Of a stretch of DNA of 40,142 nucleotides, positions 23,311-32,660 are shown piece after piece. This stretch comes from CAZDUS01 sp964535015 (GTDB lineage Bacteria > Verrucomicrobiota > Kiritimatiellia > CAIKKV01 > CAITUY01). The stretch is taken from positions 1-40,142 of the forward strand of contig CAZHRU010000015.1 of NCBI GenBank assembly GCA_964535015.1, written 5' to 3'. The notes under the pieces were generated by a model that did no database searches, had not been told where the DNA came from, and saw only the letters and a list, made by a program, of their open reading frames with translations. How positions within the stretch are numbered: position 1 is the first letter of the stretch; each line of letters opens with the position of its first letter. A program made the translations under genes and the position numbers.

Positions 23311-25020
23311 TCAGTACTTGCGCCGGGTCTCTTCCTCCATCACCACGCGCACCGGGCGATGGCCGATCGTGACCTGGTTCAGGGCCGGCAAGATACGCAG
23401 TGCGTCCTGCCTTAACATACTCACAAAACTGGTGCTTTCGGTGATGTGAATGCGCCCCACTCGCAGCTTCGGACCCGGCGTCGCCCGGTTGATCAAACCA
23501 ATCAAGTCGGGAGGCGTGAGCGAGTTCCGATGCCCCAGATTGATTCGCAACTGGACCACATCTTCTTCCCGGACCTCCCGGGAATCCCGCGCAGTCCCTG
23601 TATCACGAGTGCCGCGCCCATCACGCCCGGGCGCTCCCCGGACCCGCCTGGCATCCGGTTCGCGCCGGTCCATTCCCCCATGCCCGCTGTAGGCCGCGGC
23701 ATTCAGATCAGGGGCATCCTTGTAGTACGTCAACAACTTGTCGAAATCCTTGAGGACAAACCGCTTGATCAAATCGTCCCGAGACATCTCACCCAGTTGC
23801 TTGTGGATCGCCGACATGAAGGGATCCAAACGACCATCCCCGGGATCAATCTGCTTCACCGCCTCAATCAGCCCGGTCAGCCTCGCCGCACACACGTCCT
23901 GCCCCGAGGGCAACCGCTTGTGCATGAACGGCTTCTTGAGGATCCGCTCAATGACCCGTAGCCGGTTCTCCTCGCGGTAATGGATCAGGACCACGGAAGT
24001 CCCTTCCTTGCCCGCCCGCCCCGTGCGCCCACTGCGGTGCGTGTACAGTTCCGCCTCGTCCGGCAGATTGTAGTGAATCACGTGGGTCAACTCATTGACG
24101 TCCAACCCGCGCGCCGCCACATCGGTCGCCACCAGGATCTGCAGCCCCTTGGACCGGAACTGCCCCATCACCTCGCCGCGCTGGTCCTGCGTCATGTCGC
24201 CATGAAGCGCATCGGCATTGTAACCGTCCTTGTTCAAGCGGGAGGCCACCTCATGGGTTTCCGCACGCGTTCGGCAGAAGACAATCGCATACAAATCCGG
24301 CGTTGAATCAATGATCCGCTTCAAGGCCGCATACCGGTCCTTGGCATGAACCTTGTAGCACTCATGCCGGATCGTGTCCGACCCCGCATTGCGCTTCCCC
24401 AGCAGGATTTCCTCCGGGTTCTCCATGTACTTGCCCGCCATCGCCGCCACCTGCCTCGGCATCGTGGCCGAGAATAACAGCGTCCGCGCGGACTCCGGCA
24501 CCTCGCCCAGGATTGCCTCCATCTCCTCCTGGAACCCCATGTTCATCATCTCATCCGCCTCATCCAATACCACCCACCGGACATTGGATAAGTTGGCCTT
24601 CTTGCGGCGTAGCATGTCATGCAACCGCCCCGGGGTGGCCACAATGATATGGGCCCCCTGCCGCAACTCCCGGATCTGGTCGCCAACCGAGGACCCCCCA
24701 TACACCGCCAGGGCGCGGATTCCACGCAAATGCTTCATGTAGGCATTCAGGTCGCGGGTGATCTGGAGACACAGTTCCCGGGTCGGACAGAGGATTAACG
24801 ATTGCGTAACCGCCCGGGTTGCATCCGTCATCTGCAACAGCGGCAACCCATACGCCGCCGTCTTCCCGGTCCCCGTCTGGGCCAGCGCGATCAGATCGCG
24901 TGTGCTGTTCAGGAAATTCGGAATCACCTTCTCCTGGACAGGGGTCGGAATCTCAAAACCCATCTCCTTGATGGCACGGAGAAGTGGCGGGGTCAACCCA
25001 AGGGCGGTAAATTCTTTCAT
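23311..25020 (-). CDS. DEAD-box ATP-dependent RNA helicase with DbpA-type RNA-binding domain
   Basis: This 569-residue protein unwinds RNA duplexes, typically in ribosome assembly or cold adaptation. Motifs appear in order: Q motif (FTALGLTPPLLRAIKEMGFEIPTPVQ region, 4-29), Walker A AQTGTGKT (47-54), PTREL (79-83), ATPGR (128-132), DEAD (153-156), SATM (184-187), ARGLDV and HRSGRTGRAG. A charged Arg/Asp-rich linker (GRDGRGTRDTGTARDSREVR) precedes a C-terminal DbpA RNA-binding fold (about 490-565, INLGHRNSLTPPDLIGLINR; GRIHITESTSFV). This layout matches DeaD/CsdA-type helicases. The ATG at 25020 has AGGAAG 6 bases upstream and places the Q motif at the N-terminus; the longer frame to 25077 is not needed. 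Confidence 0.93.
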   Translation of the reverse strand: MKEFTALGLTPPLLRAIKEMGFEIPTPVQEKVIPNFLNSTRDLIALAQTGTGKTAAYGLPLLQMTDATRAVTQSLILCPTRELCLQITRDLNAYMKHLRGIRALAVYGGSSVGDQIRELRQGAHIIVATPGRLHDMLRRKKANLSNVRWVVLDEADEMMNMGFQEEMEAILGEVPESARTLLFSATMPRQVAAMAGKYMENPEEILLGKRNAGSDTIRHECYKVHAKDRYAALKRIIDSTPDLYAIVFCRTRAETHEVASRLNKDGYNADALHGDMTQDQRGEVMGQFRSKGLQILVATDVAARGLDVNELTHVIHYNLPDEAELYTHRSGRTGRAGKEGTSVVLIHYREENRLRVIERILKKPFMHKRLPSGQDVCAARLTGLIEAVKQIDPGDGRLDPFMSAIHKQLGEMSRDDLIKRFVLKDFDKLLTYYKDAPDLNAAAYSGHGGMDRREPDARRVRGAPGRDGRGTRDTGTARDSREVREEDVVQLRINLGHRNSLTPPDLIGLINRATPGPKLRVGRIHITESTSFVSMLRQDALRILPALNQVTIGHRPVRVVMEEETRRKY

Positions 25021-25123
25021 GACAATCTTCCTTTTGACAGGGGAACCCGTTTTTGCCCCCCTGCGCCCCTCTCTCATGGACTTTCAAGGCCCAAAAGTCA
25101 ATGCCGCGTCACTATCCACCCTC

Positions 25124-26818
25124 CTACCCCGCCCGGAACATCTGCCCGATCCGCTTGCCCATCAGACTGGTCGCCAACAGAATCCCCGCCCCCAGCAACG
25201 CCATCGCCCACACCCCCATCGCCGACGCCACGTTGACCCCGTTCTCCAACCCGTCCATCAGCACGTAGATTGCCTTGGTGATCGGGAAGAACGCCTCCGA
25301 TTGCGCCAAAATCAAACTGTCCGAAACCTCCAGCATCGAGAAACTGAAGCACAGGATCGCCCCAGCCAGCAGATTGGCCATGATCAACGGCAACGTGACC
25401 CGCCATACCACCCGCAACGGTGTCGCCCCAAGATTCGCCGCCGCCTCCTCATACGAGGTACTCACCTGTTCCAACCCCGCATGCGCCGCACGTACCATGT
25501 ACGGCAATCGCCGCATCGCATAACTCACCGACAGGAGAATCATGGGGTTGAACCGCGGATCAAACACCGTGTTGGGAAACGCCCCGGAAAAACACCCGAT
25601 GTATCCGAAGGCAATCACCAGCCCCGGCACCGCCAGCGGCAGCATGGACACCGCATCCAGCCAATCGCTCCCCCATACACGCCGCCGCACGCACAACCAG
25701 GCAATTCCAAACCCGATCACCATGTCCAACACCGTCGCACACACCGAAAGCGTCAGACTGTTGACCAGCGCCCCGCGCGTCAGATCGTCATTCAGCGCGC
25801 GCCCGAAAAACTCCAGCGTAAACCCCTCCGGCACCACCGTCAGGAACCAGCGCCGGCTGATCGCCAGCAGGACCACACTCAGATGCGGCAACACCGCCAG
25901 CAACAACACACCCGCCAACCCCGCCGTCGCCACCACCGTGCCCCATCGCGACAGCGGAATCTCGCGACGCCCCTGGCTAAGCCGCCCCAAGGTCGCCACC
26001 GACCGTTGCCGCGCCAGCACTTGCTTGCTCACCCAAAACCCGACCACCGACACCACCAACACCAATGCCACCTGCGCATACCCCGCCGGGTTCGTCCCGA
26101 TCTCCGCCACACTGTCATAGATCATCACCGGCAACACCCGCCTCACCCCGAACACCAAGGGCGTCCCCAACTCCGTGAAGGACCAGATGAACACCAGAAC
26201 CATCCCGGCAAAAACCCCCGGCATCGCCAGCGGAAACGTCACCCGGCGGAAAACGCGCCCCGGCGTCGCCCCCAGATTCACCGCCGCCTCCTCAAGACTG
26301 GGGTCAATGTTCGCCAACGCCGCCACCAGATTCAGATACAGGATCGGAAAAAGATGCAACGTCTCCAATAGGACGATCCCCAGCAACGGAAAACGACCCA
26401 ACCAGTCCACCGGACCCGAAACCAACCCCAATTCCATCAACAGCGTGCTCAAGGCCCCCGCCCTTGAGAAAATCATCTTCATCCCCACGGCACTGACAAA
26501 TGGCGGCAGGATCATCGGCAGCAACAACAACCCGGACCACACGGCTTTGCCCGTAAACGACCGCCTCGCAAATAGCCAGGCCAACGGCAGGGCCACCGCC
26601 AGACAGGTCATCGTCACACATCCGGCAATCAGGAAACTGGTCCCCATCGCCTCCACCTGTGCCGGATTGGAGAACAGTCCCTTCACGTAGTGCAGCGTGA
26701 ACCCACCCTCGTCCCGGAATGACCGCGTAAACACGTGCGCCATCGGCCACAGGAGGAATACACCAAGAACGGCCAGGATCAGCCCCACCGATACCGTTGT
26801 TCCAAGTCGCAACTTCAT
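25124..26818 (-). CDS. ABC importer permease, two fused halves (iron(III)/phosphonate type)
   Basis: This is a protein of about 564 residues with about twelve TM helices in two homologous halves. Each half has an EAA loop that contacts the ATPase: EEAAVNLGATPGRVFRRVTF in the first and EEAAANLGATPLRVVWRVTL in the second. Fused permeases of this length are typical of the FbpB/AfuB (ferric iron) group and of related 2-aminoethylphosphonate importers. The ATG at 26818 is annotated, but an in-frame TTG at 26824 has better spacing to AAGGAAG and may be the true start. It lies about 45 bases after the ATPase gene. No periplasmic binding protein is encoded beside it, so the substrate cannot be fixed. 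Confidence 0.92.
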   Translation of the reverse strand: MKLRLGTTVSVGLILAVLGVFLLWPMAHVFTRSFRDEGGFTLHYVKGLFSNPAQVEAMGTSFLIAGCVTMTCLAVALPLAWLFARRSFTGKAVWSGLLLLPMILPPFVSAVGMKMIFSRAGALSTLLMELGLVSGPVDWLGRFPLLGIVLLETLHLFPILYLNLVAALANIDPSLEEAAVNLGATPGRVFRRVTFPLAMPGVFAGMVLVFIWSFTELGTPLVFGVRRVLPVMIYDSVAEIGTNPAGYAQVALVLVVSVVGFWVSKQVLARQRSVATLGRLSQGRREIPLSRWGTVVATAGLAGVLLLAVLPHLSVVLLAISRRWFLTVVPEGFTLEFFGRALNDDLTRGALVNSLTLSVCATVLDMVIGFGIAWLCVRRRVWGSDWLDAVSMLPLAVPGLVIAFGYIGCFSGAFPNTVFDPRFNPMILLSVSYAMRRLPYMVRAAHAGLEQVSTSYEEAAANLGATPLRVVWRVTLPLIMANLLAGAILCFSFSMLEVSDSLILAQSEAFFPITKAIYVLMDGLENGVNVASAMGVWAMALLGAGILLATSLMGKRIGQMFRAG

Positions 26819-26864
26819 GCGCAACGATCTCTTCCTTTGCGAACTTTGCGGCTTCTGTTCACCA

Positions 26865-27938
26865 TTACTTTAACTCCACCACCGGAATCACCACCGTGTC
26901 GTTCACCGCCACACCCCACACCATCCGCATCCCCTTGCGTAACCCCAGACTGTCCTGGGTCAGCACCGTCGCCTTCAAGGGAATGCCCCCCGCCTCCAAC
27001 GCCACCGTGACGGTCGGCCCGTTCATCCGGAGCCCCTTGATTTCAGCCTCGAAGACGTTCCTTCCCTCAATGCTACCCGCCACCGGACTGAGATTCTCCG
27101 GCCTCACCAGGCAGTGAACCCGCCCAGGCGCACCCGGCGCACCCACCTGCCACTCGCCCAACCGTGTCCGCACCGTGGTTCCACCCGCCGGTTGACCTTC
27201 AATCAGGTTGGCCTCGCCCAGGAACTCGGCACAGAACTTCGTCGGCGGCCTCGTATAAAGTCCCAACGGCGTCCCTACCGCATCCACCCGACCCGCGGAA
27301 ATCACCGCCATCCGGTCCGCCAGCGACAAGGCATCCGCCTGGTCATGCGTCACATACACAAAGGTGATGTCGGTCGCCGCATGGAGTTTCTCGATCTCTT
27401 CACGCATTTCAACCCGGAGTTTGGCGTCCAGGTTTGACAACGGTTCGTCCAGCAGGATCAGAAATGGATTCAACACCAACGCCCGCGCCAGCACCACCCT
27501 CTGCTGCTGGCCGCCGGACAACTGCCCCGGCATCCGGTGGCCAAGGGTCTCCAATCCCACGCGCTTCAGCACATCGTCAACCCGCTGCTGCTGCTCGCCT
27601 CGGGGCACCCGCCGCTCCACCAACCCGAAGGCCACGTTCTCACGGACATTCAAGTGCGGCCACAACGCGTAATTCTGGAAGACCATGGGGGCCCCCCGCT
27701 CATGCGGCGGCAACGTTGCCACATCCTTCCCGTTGAACAGGATCCGGCCCGCGTCGGGAGTTTCCAGACCCGCCAGGATCCGGAGCAACGTCGTCTTTCC
27801 GCAACCGGACGGCCCCAAAAGGAAAAACATCTCGCCGGACTTGATGGAAAACGAAATGTCGTCCAGGGCCGTCACCGCCCCGAACCGCTTCGTCACGCCG
27901 CAAACCTCGATCGCCGGTGTTGTTGTCGCAATACTCAT
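26865..27938 (-). CDS. ABC importer ATPase (iron(III)/phosphonate/spermidine type)
   Basis: This 357-residue ATPase powers the permease encoded next. It has Walker A GPSGCGKTT (42-50), Q-loop VFQNYALWPH (86-95), signature LSGGQQQR (140-147), Walker B LILLDEPLSNLD (160-171), H-loop VTHDQ (196-200) and a C-terminal TOBE-like regulatory domain (about 265-357, HCLVRPENLSPV). FbpC, PotA and PhnT share this layout. The ATG at 27938 is chosen because the ATPase domain starts directly after it; the frame extends further upstream into the promoter region. A modest GGGGTG lies about 6 bases upstream. The short spacing to the permease implies one operon. Confidence 0.93.
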   Translation of the reverse strand: MSIATTTPAIEVCGVTKRFGAVTALDDISFSIKSGEMFFLLGPSGCGKTTLLRILAGLETPDAGRILFNGKDVATLPPHERGAPMVFQNYALWPHLNVRENVAFGLVERRVPRGEQQQRVDDVLKRVGLETLGHRMPGQLSGGQQQRVVLARALVLNPFLILLDEPLSNLDAKLRVEMREEIEKLHAATDITFVYVTHDQADALSLADRMAVISAGRVDAVGTPLGLYTRPPTKFCAEFLGEANLIEGQPAGGTTVRTRLGEWQVGAPGAPGRVHCLVRPENLSPVAGSIEGRNVFEAEIKGLRMNGPTVTVALEAGGIPLKATVLTQDSLGLRKGMRMVWGVAVNDTVVIPVVELK

Positions 27939-27969
27939 GATGGGCACCCCAACTGCACTACGGAGTTCT

Positions 27970-27998
27970 GTTATGCGATAACACGGCACCGCCCGCAA
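27970..27998 (-). promoter_or_regulatory. Candidate sigma-70 promoter of the ABC importer with overlapping operator
   Basis: On the minus strand TTGCGG (27998-27993) is followed by a 17-base spacer and CATAAC (27975-27970). The -10 box forms one half of a 13-bp dyad, GTTATCGCATAAC (27982-27970), suitable for a repressor. The -35 box matches consensus at three positions and the -10 box at four. The start codon is about 25 bases after the expected transcription start. Confidence 0.4.
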
Positions 27999-28062
27999 GA
28001 GGATTTGCGCCGGGAACCCCTCCCATGGTAAGGTCACCACAGTCTGTCAGGAGAGTCTGATT

Positions 28063-29775
28063 ATGGATACACAGAACGAAACCCCGAACCGTACTCCGCC
28101 TGGCGCCATGTCCCGCACCATGCGCATCGACATCACCAGCGATATGCTGACGGATGTCGGCGGCAAGAAACCCGCTTCCCCCCGCCTCCCCTCCATCCGC
28201 ATCACCCGCCCGAAAACCGCCACCAGCGCCGTCGGCGACTCGGACTTCCAGCAACTGCTCCAGAATGTCTACGACGGCGCCGTAATCACCGATTACGCCG
28301 GCCGGGTCATCGACACCAACGTCCGCCTCTGCCAGTTCCTGGGGTACGAACACGATGAAGTTTGCCGCCTGGGCATCTTCGATCTCCTGTTCGGGGCCGA
28401 CGAAACCCTGCTGCCCGTCATCCGCGAAAACCTTTCGAACACCCGCTTCGTCCTCCTGCAGGCCTACTTCGTGCGTAAGGACGGCAGCGTGTTCCCCACC
28501 GAAACGGCCATCAACCGGCTGTACCTCTCAGGACAGGACTACCTATGCTTCTTCGTGCGCGACATCACCCTGCGCCGGCAGGCCGAGGAACAACTGCGTA
28601 CCGAACATACCGCCATCCAGACCGCCGGCAGCGGTATCGCCATCGTGGACCTCGACCAACACCTCACCTACATCAACCCCGCCGTTCAAAGCCTGTGGAC
28701 CATGCCCGCCCTCAACCCTGAGGCGCCCGTCTCGCTCCAGGAACTCTTCCGCGACTCGTCCGTCGGCAACACCATCGTCCAATCGGTCATTACGGGACAG
28801 TGCTGGGCGGGCGAAGTCGAGGCCCGACGCACGGATGGCACCCCCTTCCATGTCCAGGCCGCCGCCACCGCCAATGTGAACTCCGATGAGGAGATTATCG
28901 GCATCGTGCTGTCCTTTACCGACATCACCGAACGCAAACGCGCCGAGGAACAACGGGAGGTGTACGCCAACCAACTCCGCCTGCGTAACTCGGAAATGGA
29001 GGCTGACCTCGTCATGGCGCGCGAGGTCCAGTTGGCCCTCCTGCCGCGCCAGTTCCCCGCCTTCCCCGCCTCGGCCGCGCCCGAGGAAAGCCTCCTGCGA
29101 TTCAGTCACCTCTATCGCCCCAGTACCACCCTCGGCGGCGACTTCTTCCACGTCCTGTCCGTCTCCGATCACATGGCCGGCATCTTTACCTGCGATGTCA
29201 TGGGCCACGGGTTGCGGGCCGCCCTGATTACCGCCATCATGCGCGGCCTCGTCGAGGAACTGAAACCCATCGCCCATGACCCCGGCCTCTTCATGACCCA
29301 CATGAACCGGGAATTCATGACCATCCTTCAAGATGCCGAGGAGTTCATGTTCGTCACCGCCTCCTATGTCCTGCTCGATCTCGAACAACGCCGCATCACC
29401 TTTTCCGACGCCGGCCACCCCAGCCCAATTCTTCTCCGCCAGGCCGAACATCGGGTCTCGCCCGTCCGACAGGAGTCCGACTCCGTCGGCCCGGCCCTCG
29501 GCATCATGGAAAACGCCACGTACGAATCCAAACACCACCCGCTGCAGGAAGGCGACGCCGTACTGATCTACACCGACGGCATCTCGGAAGTCGAGGGCCC
29601 CAATCGCGAGGAGTTCGGTACCGACCGCCTCCTGCAAAGCCTCCAATCCCATCTCAATAAACCGGTCGAGGAAATCCTCCCCGCCCTCGCCGCCGACGCC
29701 GAAACCTTCTCGGCAGGCCGCGGATTCGACGACGACGTCTGCCTGGTCGTCGCCCAGGCCGTCAAACTGCCATAA
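28063..29775 (+). CDS. PAS-PAS-SpoIIE (PP2C-type) serine phosphatase, RsbU-like
   Basis: This is a 570-residue cytoplasmic protein. After a disordered N-terminus (1-55) come a PAS domain (about 60-175, DGAVITDYAGRVIDTN to YLCFFVRDITLRRQAEEQL), a second PAS domain (about 180-300, SGIAIVDLDQHLTYINPAV to IIGIVLSFTDITERKRAEE), a short coiled linker (about 300-325) and a SpoIIE/RsbU phosphatase domain (about 330-568). The metal-binding residues are visible in LGGDFFHV, DVMGHG, DAGHPSP, YTDGISE and FDDDVCLV. Such proteins dephosphorylate anti-sigma-factor antagonists in partner-switching pathways, with the PAS domains sensing a signal. No antagonist or kinase gene is nearby. AGGAGAG lies 6-8 bases before the ATG. 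It is divergent from the ABC importer. Confidence 0.93.
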   Translation: MDTQNETPNRTPPGAMSRTMRIDITSDMLTDVGGKKPASPRLPSIRITRPKTATSAVGDSDFQQLLQNVYDGAVITDYAGRVIDTNVRLCQFLGYEHDEVCRLGIFDLLFGADETLLPVIRENLSNTRFVLLQAYFVRKDGSVFPTETAINRLYLSGQDYLCFFVRDITLRRQAEEQLRTEHTAIQTAGSGIAIVDLDQHLTYINPAVQSLWTMPALNPEAPVSLQELFRDSSVGNTIVQSVITGQCWAGEVEARRTDGTPFHVQAAATANVNSDEEIIGIVLSFTDITERKRAEEQREVYANQLRLRNSEMEADLVMAREVQLALLPRQFPAFPASAAPEESLLRFSHLYRPSTTLGGDFFHVLSVSDHMAGIFTCDVMGHGLRAALITAIMRGLVEELKPIAHDPGLFMTHMNREFMTILQDAEEFMFVTASYVLLDLEQRRITFSDAGHPSPILLRQAEHRVSPVRQESDSVGPALGIMENATYESKHHPLQEGDAVLIYTDGISEVEGPNREEFGTDRLLQSLQSHLNKPVEEILPALAADAETFSAGRGFDDDVCLVVAQAVKLP

Positions 29776-29801
29776 CCATCAACCATTCCCCGCCCCCACC
29801 C

Positions 29802-30707
29802 TCATCCCCACAGGCGTTCAGGATAGACCCCCCGCTCCACCATCCGGTGTATCCCAGCCACCACCACCGCCTTGTCCTGAGGATACGTCACGCCAAGCCA
29901 GGACTCCGGCGTACTGAGAACCTCCACCGTGGCCTGCCCCCTGGCTATCAGTCCGTCAATGACCGTCGGCAAATAACACTCCGCCTTGGGATCGCCACCC
30001 CGCACCTTGAGAAACGAATCAAAATCACCACGCAGAGGCCCAAACACCGACGGCGTCAATCCCCACATGTTCATCGAAACCATCTCATCGCCGGTGAGTG
30101 CATGCCAGGTTTCCCCATCGGCATAACGCGCGCCTTTGCCGGCTTTCTCGATCGTTGTCCGCTCGATCACACCACGCAGCATGCCATCGGCGCCAACACG
30201 ACACACCCCGCGCGCCACATGCCCGTTCTCCGAAAGCGTGTTGCGTAGCATGAATCCCACCATCGCATACCCCACTCCGTCAACCGGTGCCCCTGCCAGG
30301 AACCGGCCCAGCGTCTCGAACGAACGCCGCCCATAGAAATCGTCCGCATTGATGACCGCAAAGGGAGACCGCACCACATCCGCACAGGCCAGGACGGCAT
30401 GCGCCGTACCCCAGGGTTTCTTGCGCTCCCCAGGCACGTGGAAACCGTCCGGCAGATTGCCCGTCAACTCCTGAAACACATAATCCACCGCTATGTGCTT
30501 CTCAAACCGCGCCGCCACAAGGGATCGGAAGTCGGCCTCAATCTCCCGCCGGATGACACACACCACCCGGTCAAATCCCGCGCGAATGGCATCATAAACC
30601 GAGTACTCAATGACAATGGCGCCCTGGGGCCCCACCGCCTCAATCTGCTTCAACCCGCCATACCGGCTACCGATCCCCGCCGCCAGCACCACCAGCGTCT
30701 TCGCCAT
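29802..30707 (-). CDS. Sugar-phosphate nucleotidyltransferase
   Basis: This 301-residue protein has the nucleotidyltransferase fold. The nucleotide-binding motif LAAGIGSRYGGLKQ lies at 8-21 with K20, and the metal-binding VINADDFYG is near 118-126. The reaction is expected to be NTP plus sugar-1-phosphate to NDP-sugar plus pyrophosphate. The substrate is not clear: it is not a close match to RfbA, GalU or GlmU motifs that I know. GGAGGAG lies about 6 bases before the ATG. It is the last gene of a minus-strand group after a LysM lipoprotein gene (24-base gap) and converges on the SpoIIE-type gene with only 26 bases between stops. It probably serves envelope glycan synthesis, together with manA and manC in the window. 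Confidence 0.85.
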   Translation of the reverse strand: MAKTLVVLAAGIGSRYGGLKQIEAVGPQGAIVIEYSVYDAIRAGFDRVVCVIRREIEADFRSLVAARFEKHIAVDYVFQELTGNLPDGFHVPGERKKPWGTAHAVLACADVVRSPFAVINADDFYGRRSFETLGRFLAGAPVDGVGYAMVGFMLRNTLSENGHVARGVCRVGADGMLRGVIERTTIEKAGKGARYADGETWHALTGDEMVSMNMWGLTPSVFGPLRGDFDSFLKVRGGDPKAECYLPTVIDGLIARGQATVEVLSTPESWLGVTYPQDKAVVVAGIHRMVERGVYPERLWG

Positions 30708-30731
30708 GCCCCTCTCCTCCGCGACCCCGCG

Positions 30732-31259
30732 TCAACGCTGGGGAATGAAAAGTTTCTGCCCCAACCGCACCGTGTCGGATGACATGTTGTTGGCCCGCTT
30801 GACCGCCGAAACACTCACTTTGTAGGCCGCCGCTATCGCCGACAGCGTCTCCCCGGTCTTGACCACATGCTCATACCCGGTTTCCGAGGAGCCTCCCCCT
30901 CGCCCCGAAGACGACCCGCCCACAATCGCCGCCACTTTCCGGCTGAGTTCCGCCACCACCTCGCGCCGGTCGGACTCCCGCGCCGCCCCCAACGCCTGCA
31001 ATTGACGCTCAAGCGTGTCCAACCGGTTCTTGGTCGCCAGATCCTCACGCGGCGCCCGGCGTAAGGTATCAATTTCCTGCGCCAGCCGCTGTTGCTCAAG
31101 TTGCAGCCCGTTGATCCGCTCGTTGAGTTTCTGGATCTCAGCACACATGCTGTCCCAATCCGCCTCCTGACGGGCCATGCTGGCCTGATCCACCAACGTC
31201 ACACACCCTCCCGTCATCAGGGCCGCCGCCATCAGTCCAACCGTCACCATTCGCTTCAT
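30732..31259 (-). CDS. LysM-domain lipoprotein with coiled coil
   Basis: This is a 175-residue lipoprotein. The signal peptide ends in a lipobox, LMTGGC, so C19 should be lipidated. Residues about 30-110 form a coiled coil (EIQKLNERINGLQLEQQRL), followed by a Gly/Ser linker. A C-terminal LysM domain (about 128-173, HVVKTGETLSAIAAAYKVSV through GQKLFIPQR) should bind peptidoglycan. The protein would tether a membrane to the cell wall. The ATG at 31259 has GAGGAG about 6 bases upstream and gives the lipobox; the longer frame to 31313 is rejected. It lies 64 bases after the radical SAM gene. Confidence 0.88.
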   Translation of the reverse strand: MKRMVTVGLMAAALMTGGCVTLVDQASMARQEADWDSMCAEIQKLNERINGLQLEQQRLAQEIDTLRRAPREDLATKNRLDTLERQLQALGAARESDRREVVAELSRKVAAIVGGSSSGRGGGSSETGYEHVVKTGETLSAIAAAYKVSVSAVKRANNMSSDTVRLGQKLFIPQR

Positions 31260-31323
31260 AATCCACTCCTCTTGATCACGTCCATAACTAGCAGATTCAC
31301 CCCCGCCTGCCAATGGAAGACAA

Positions 31324-32598
31324 TCACACCCGCATCCGCACCACCGACCGCCCCGGATTCAACTGCAACTGTTTCACCAACCTTGTCAACCGCTCGTCCG
31401 TATGGGCAAAAAACCGCTTCAGACCCGGACAGAAATAGTTCAACCCCGCCTCGCCATCCGGCGTTCGCACAAACCGGTTGCGCGGGCATTCCCCGTTGCA
31501 GGCAAACCGGTACTCGCATGCACGGCAATAGGCCGGCAACGACGTGTGCTTGCTCTCCCCGAACATGTCCTGCCGCACTGAATACACCATGTCCGACAGA
31601 CTCCCCTCCATCACATGACCCAACCGGTACTCAGGATAAACAAAGTGGTCACAACTGTAGAGACTCCCATCCCGTTCCAAAACAACCCCCTTGCCGCAAG
31701 TCTCCGCGAATACGCATAGGGTCGCCGGCAGCCCCGCCCACACCGCCACACTGTTTTCGAATAGATTGACAAAATGACGGCCCACATCACGGTTCCACCA
31801 CTCGTCAAACACCCGGCACAGGAACGCCCCCAGATCCTCCGGATCCACCGACCAATCACACACCACCGACTCCGGCGTCCCCGGTCGCGCCGCCGCACTG
31901 CCCGTCACCGGCTGGCGGTCCGGCGCCCATCGCTGCGGCGCCGTCTCCTCAAACCCCTTGGGCTCGACCATCGGGATCAACTGGATCAGTCGCCCGCCAA
32001 CCTCTCTCGTCAGAAACCGGTACACATCCAACGGATAACGCGCATTGATCCGGTTGATCACCGTCAGGACATTAAACATGACCCCCTTCTTGCGCATCAT
32101 CTTCACCGAGGCCATCACCCGGTCAAACGTGGATTGCCCGCCTTTCGCCTTGCGGTACGCATCGTGCAACTCCTTGGGCCCGTCAATACTGATCCCCACC
32201 AGAAACCCGTTCATCTTCAGGAAATCGCACCACTCCTCATCCAACAGCGTTCCGTTCGTCTGGAGATTGTTGATCACACTCTTCGAGGACGGGCAATGAC
32301 GCTCCTGCAACTTCACCACCTTGCGAAAGAAATCCAACCCCAACAACGTCGGCTCGCCTCCCTGCCAGTCGAACATCACCTCCGCCTGCTCATTCCCCAG
32401 AATGTAGTCCCGGATGTATCGCTCCAGGACATCATCCTCGATCGCCTTGCACCCGGAAAGCCCGAGCAATGACTCCTTGCTCAAATAGTAGCAGTACTCA
32501 CAATCCAGGTTGCAGATCGGCCCCACCGGCTTGCACATCACACTGAACCGTCGCGGATACACCCCCTGCCCCCTCGTAAGTTCTTGATCATTCGACAT
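31324..32598 (-). CDS. Radical SAM/SPASM enzyme, anaerobic sulfatase-maturase-like
   Basis: This is a 424-residue protein. The radical SAM cluster motif is CNLDCEYC (C29, C33, C36), with DWQGGEPTLL and NLQTNGTLL downstream. The C-terminal SPASM region has DGSLYSCDHFVYPEYRLG and CRACEYRFACNGECPRNRF, cysteines for two auxiliary [4Fe-4S] clusters. This is the pattern of anSME enzymes, which oxidise a sulfatase active-site Cys or Ser to formylglycine. No sulfatase gene lies in the window, so the target is elsewhere or the enzyme modifies another peptide. The ATG at 32598 starts just before the conserved N-terminus (YPRRFSVMCKPVGPICN); upstream Shine-Dalgarno sequence is weak. It follows the DUF116 gene by 62 bases. 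Confidence 0.9.
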   Translation of the reverse strand: MSNDQELTRGQGVYPRRFSVMCKPVGPICNLDCEYCYYLSKESLLGLSGCKAIEDDVLERYIRDYILGNEQAEVMFDWQGGEPTLLGLDFFRKVVKLQERHCPSSKSVINNLQTNGTLLDEEWCDFLKMNGFLVGISIDGPKELHDAYRKAKGGQSTFDRVMASVKMMRKKGVMFNVLTVINRINARYPLDVYRFLTREVGGRLIQLIPMVEPKGFEETAPQRWAPDRQPVTGSAAARPGTPESVVCDWSVDPEDLGAFLCRVFDEWWNRDVGRHFVNLFENSVAVWAGLPATLCVFAETCGKGVVLERDGSLYSCDHFVYPEYRLGHVMEGSLSDMVYSVRQDMFGESKHTSLPAYCRACEYRFACNGECPRNRFVRTPDGEAGLNYFCPGLKRFFAHTDERLTRLVKQLQLNPGRSVVRMRV

Positions 32599-32660
32599 AA
32601 CTTTTAGTGCTTCCCGCCACGGTTCATGAATGTCATCTCCAAAACATCCCGCGCCGGTCC

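Noticed and set aside
25041..25123. A TTGACT box upstream of the helicase gene as a promoter
   Set aside because: The -35 match is good, but no acceptable -10 box occurs at 16-18 bases.
28543..29652. A 369-codon minus-strand open frame opposite the SpoIIE-type gene
   Set aside because: The opposite strand has clear PAS and PP2C motifs; this frame is composition-driven.
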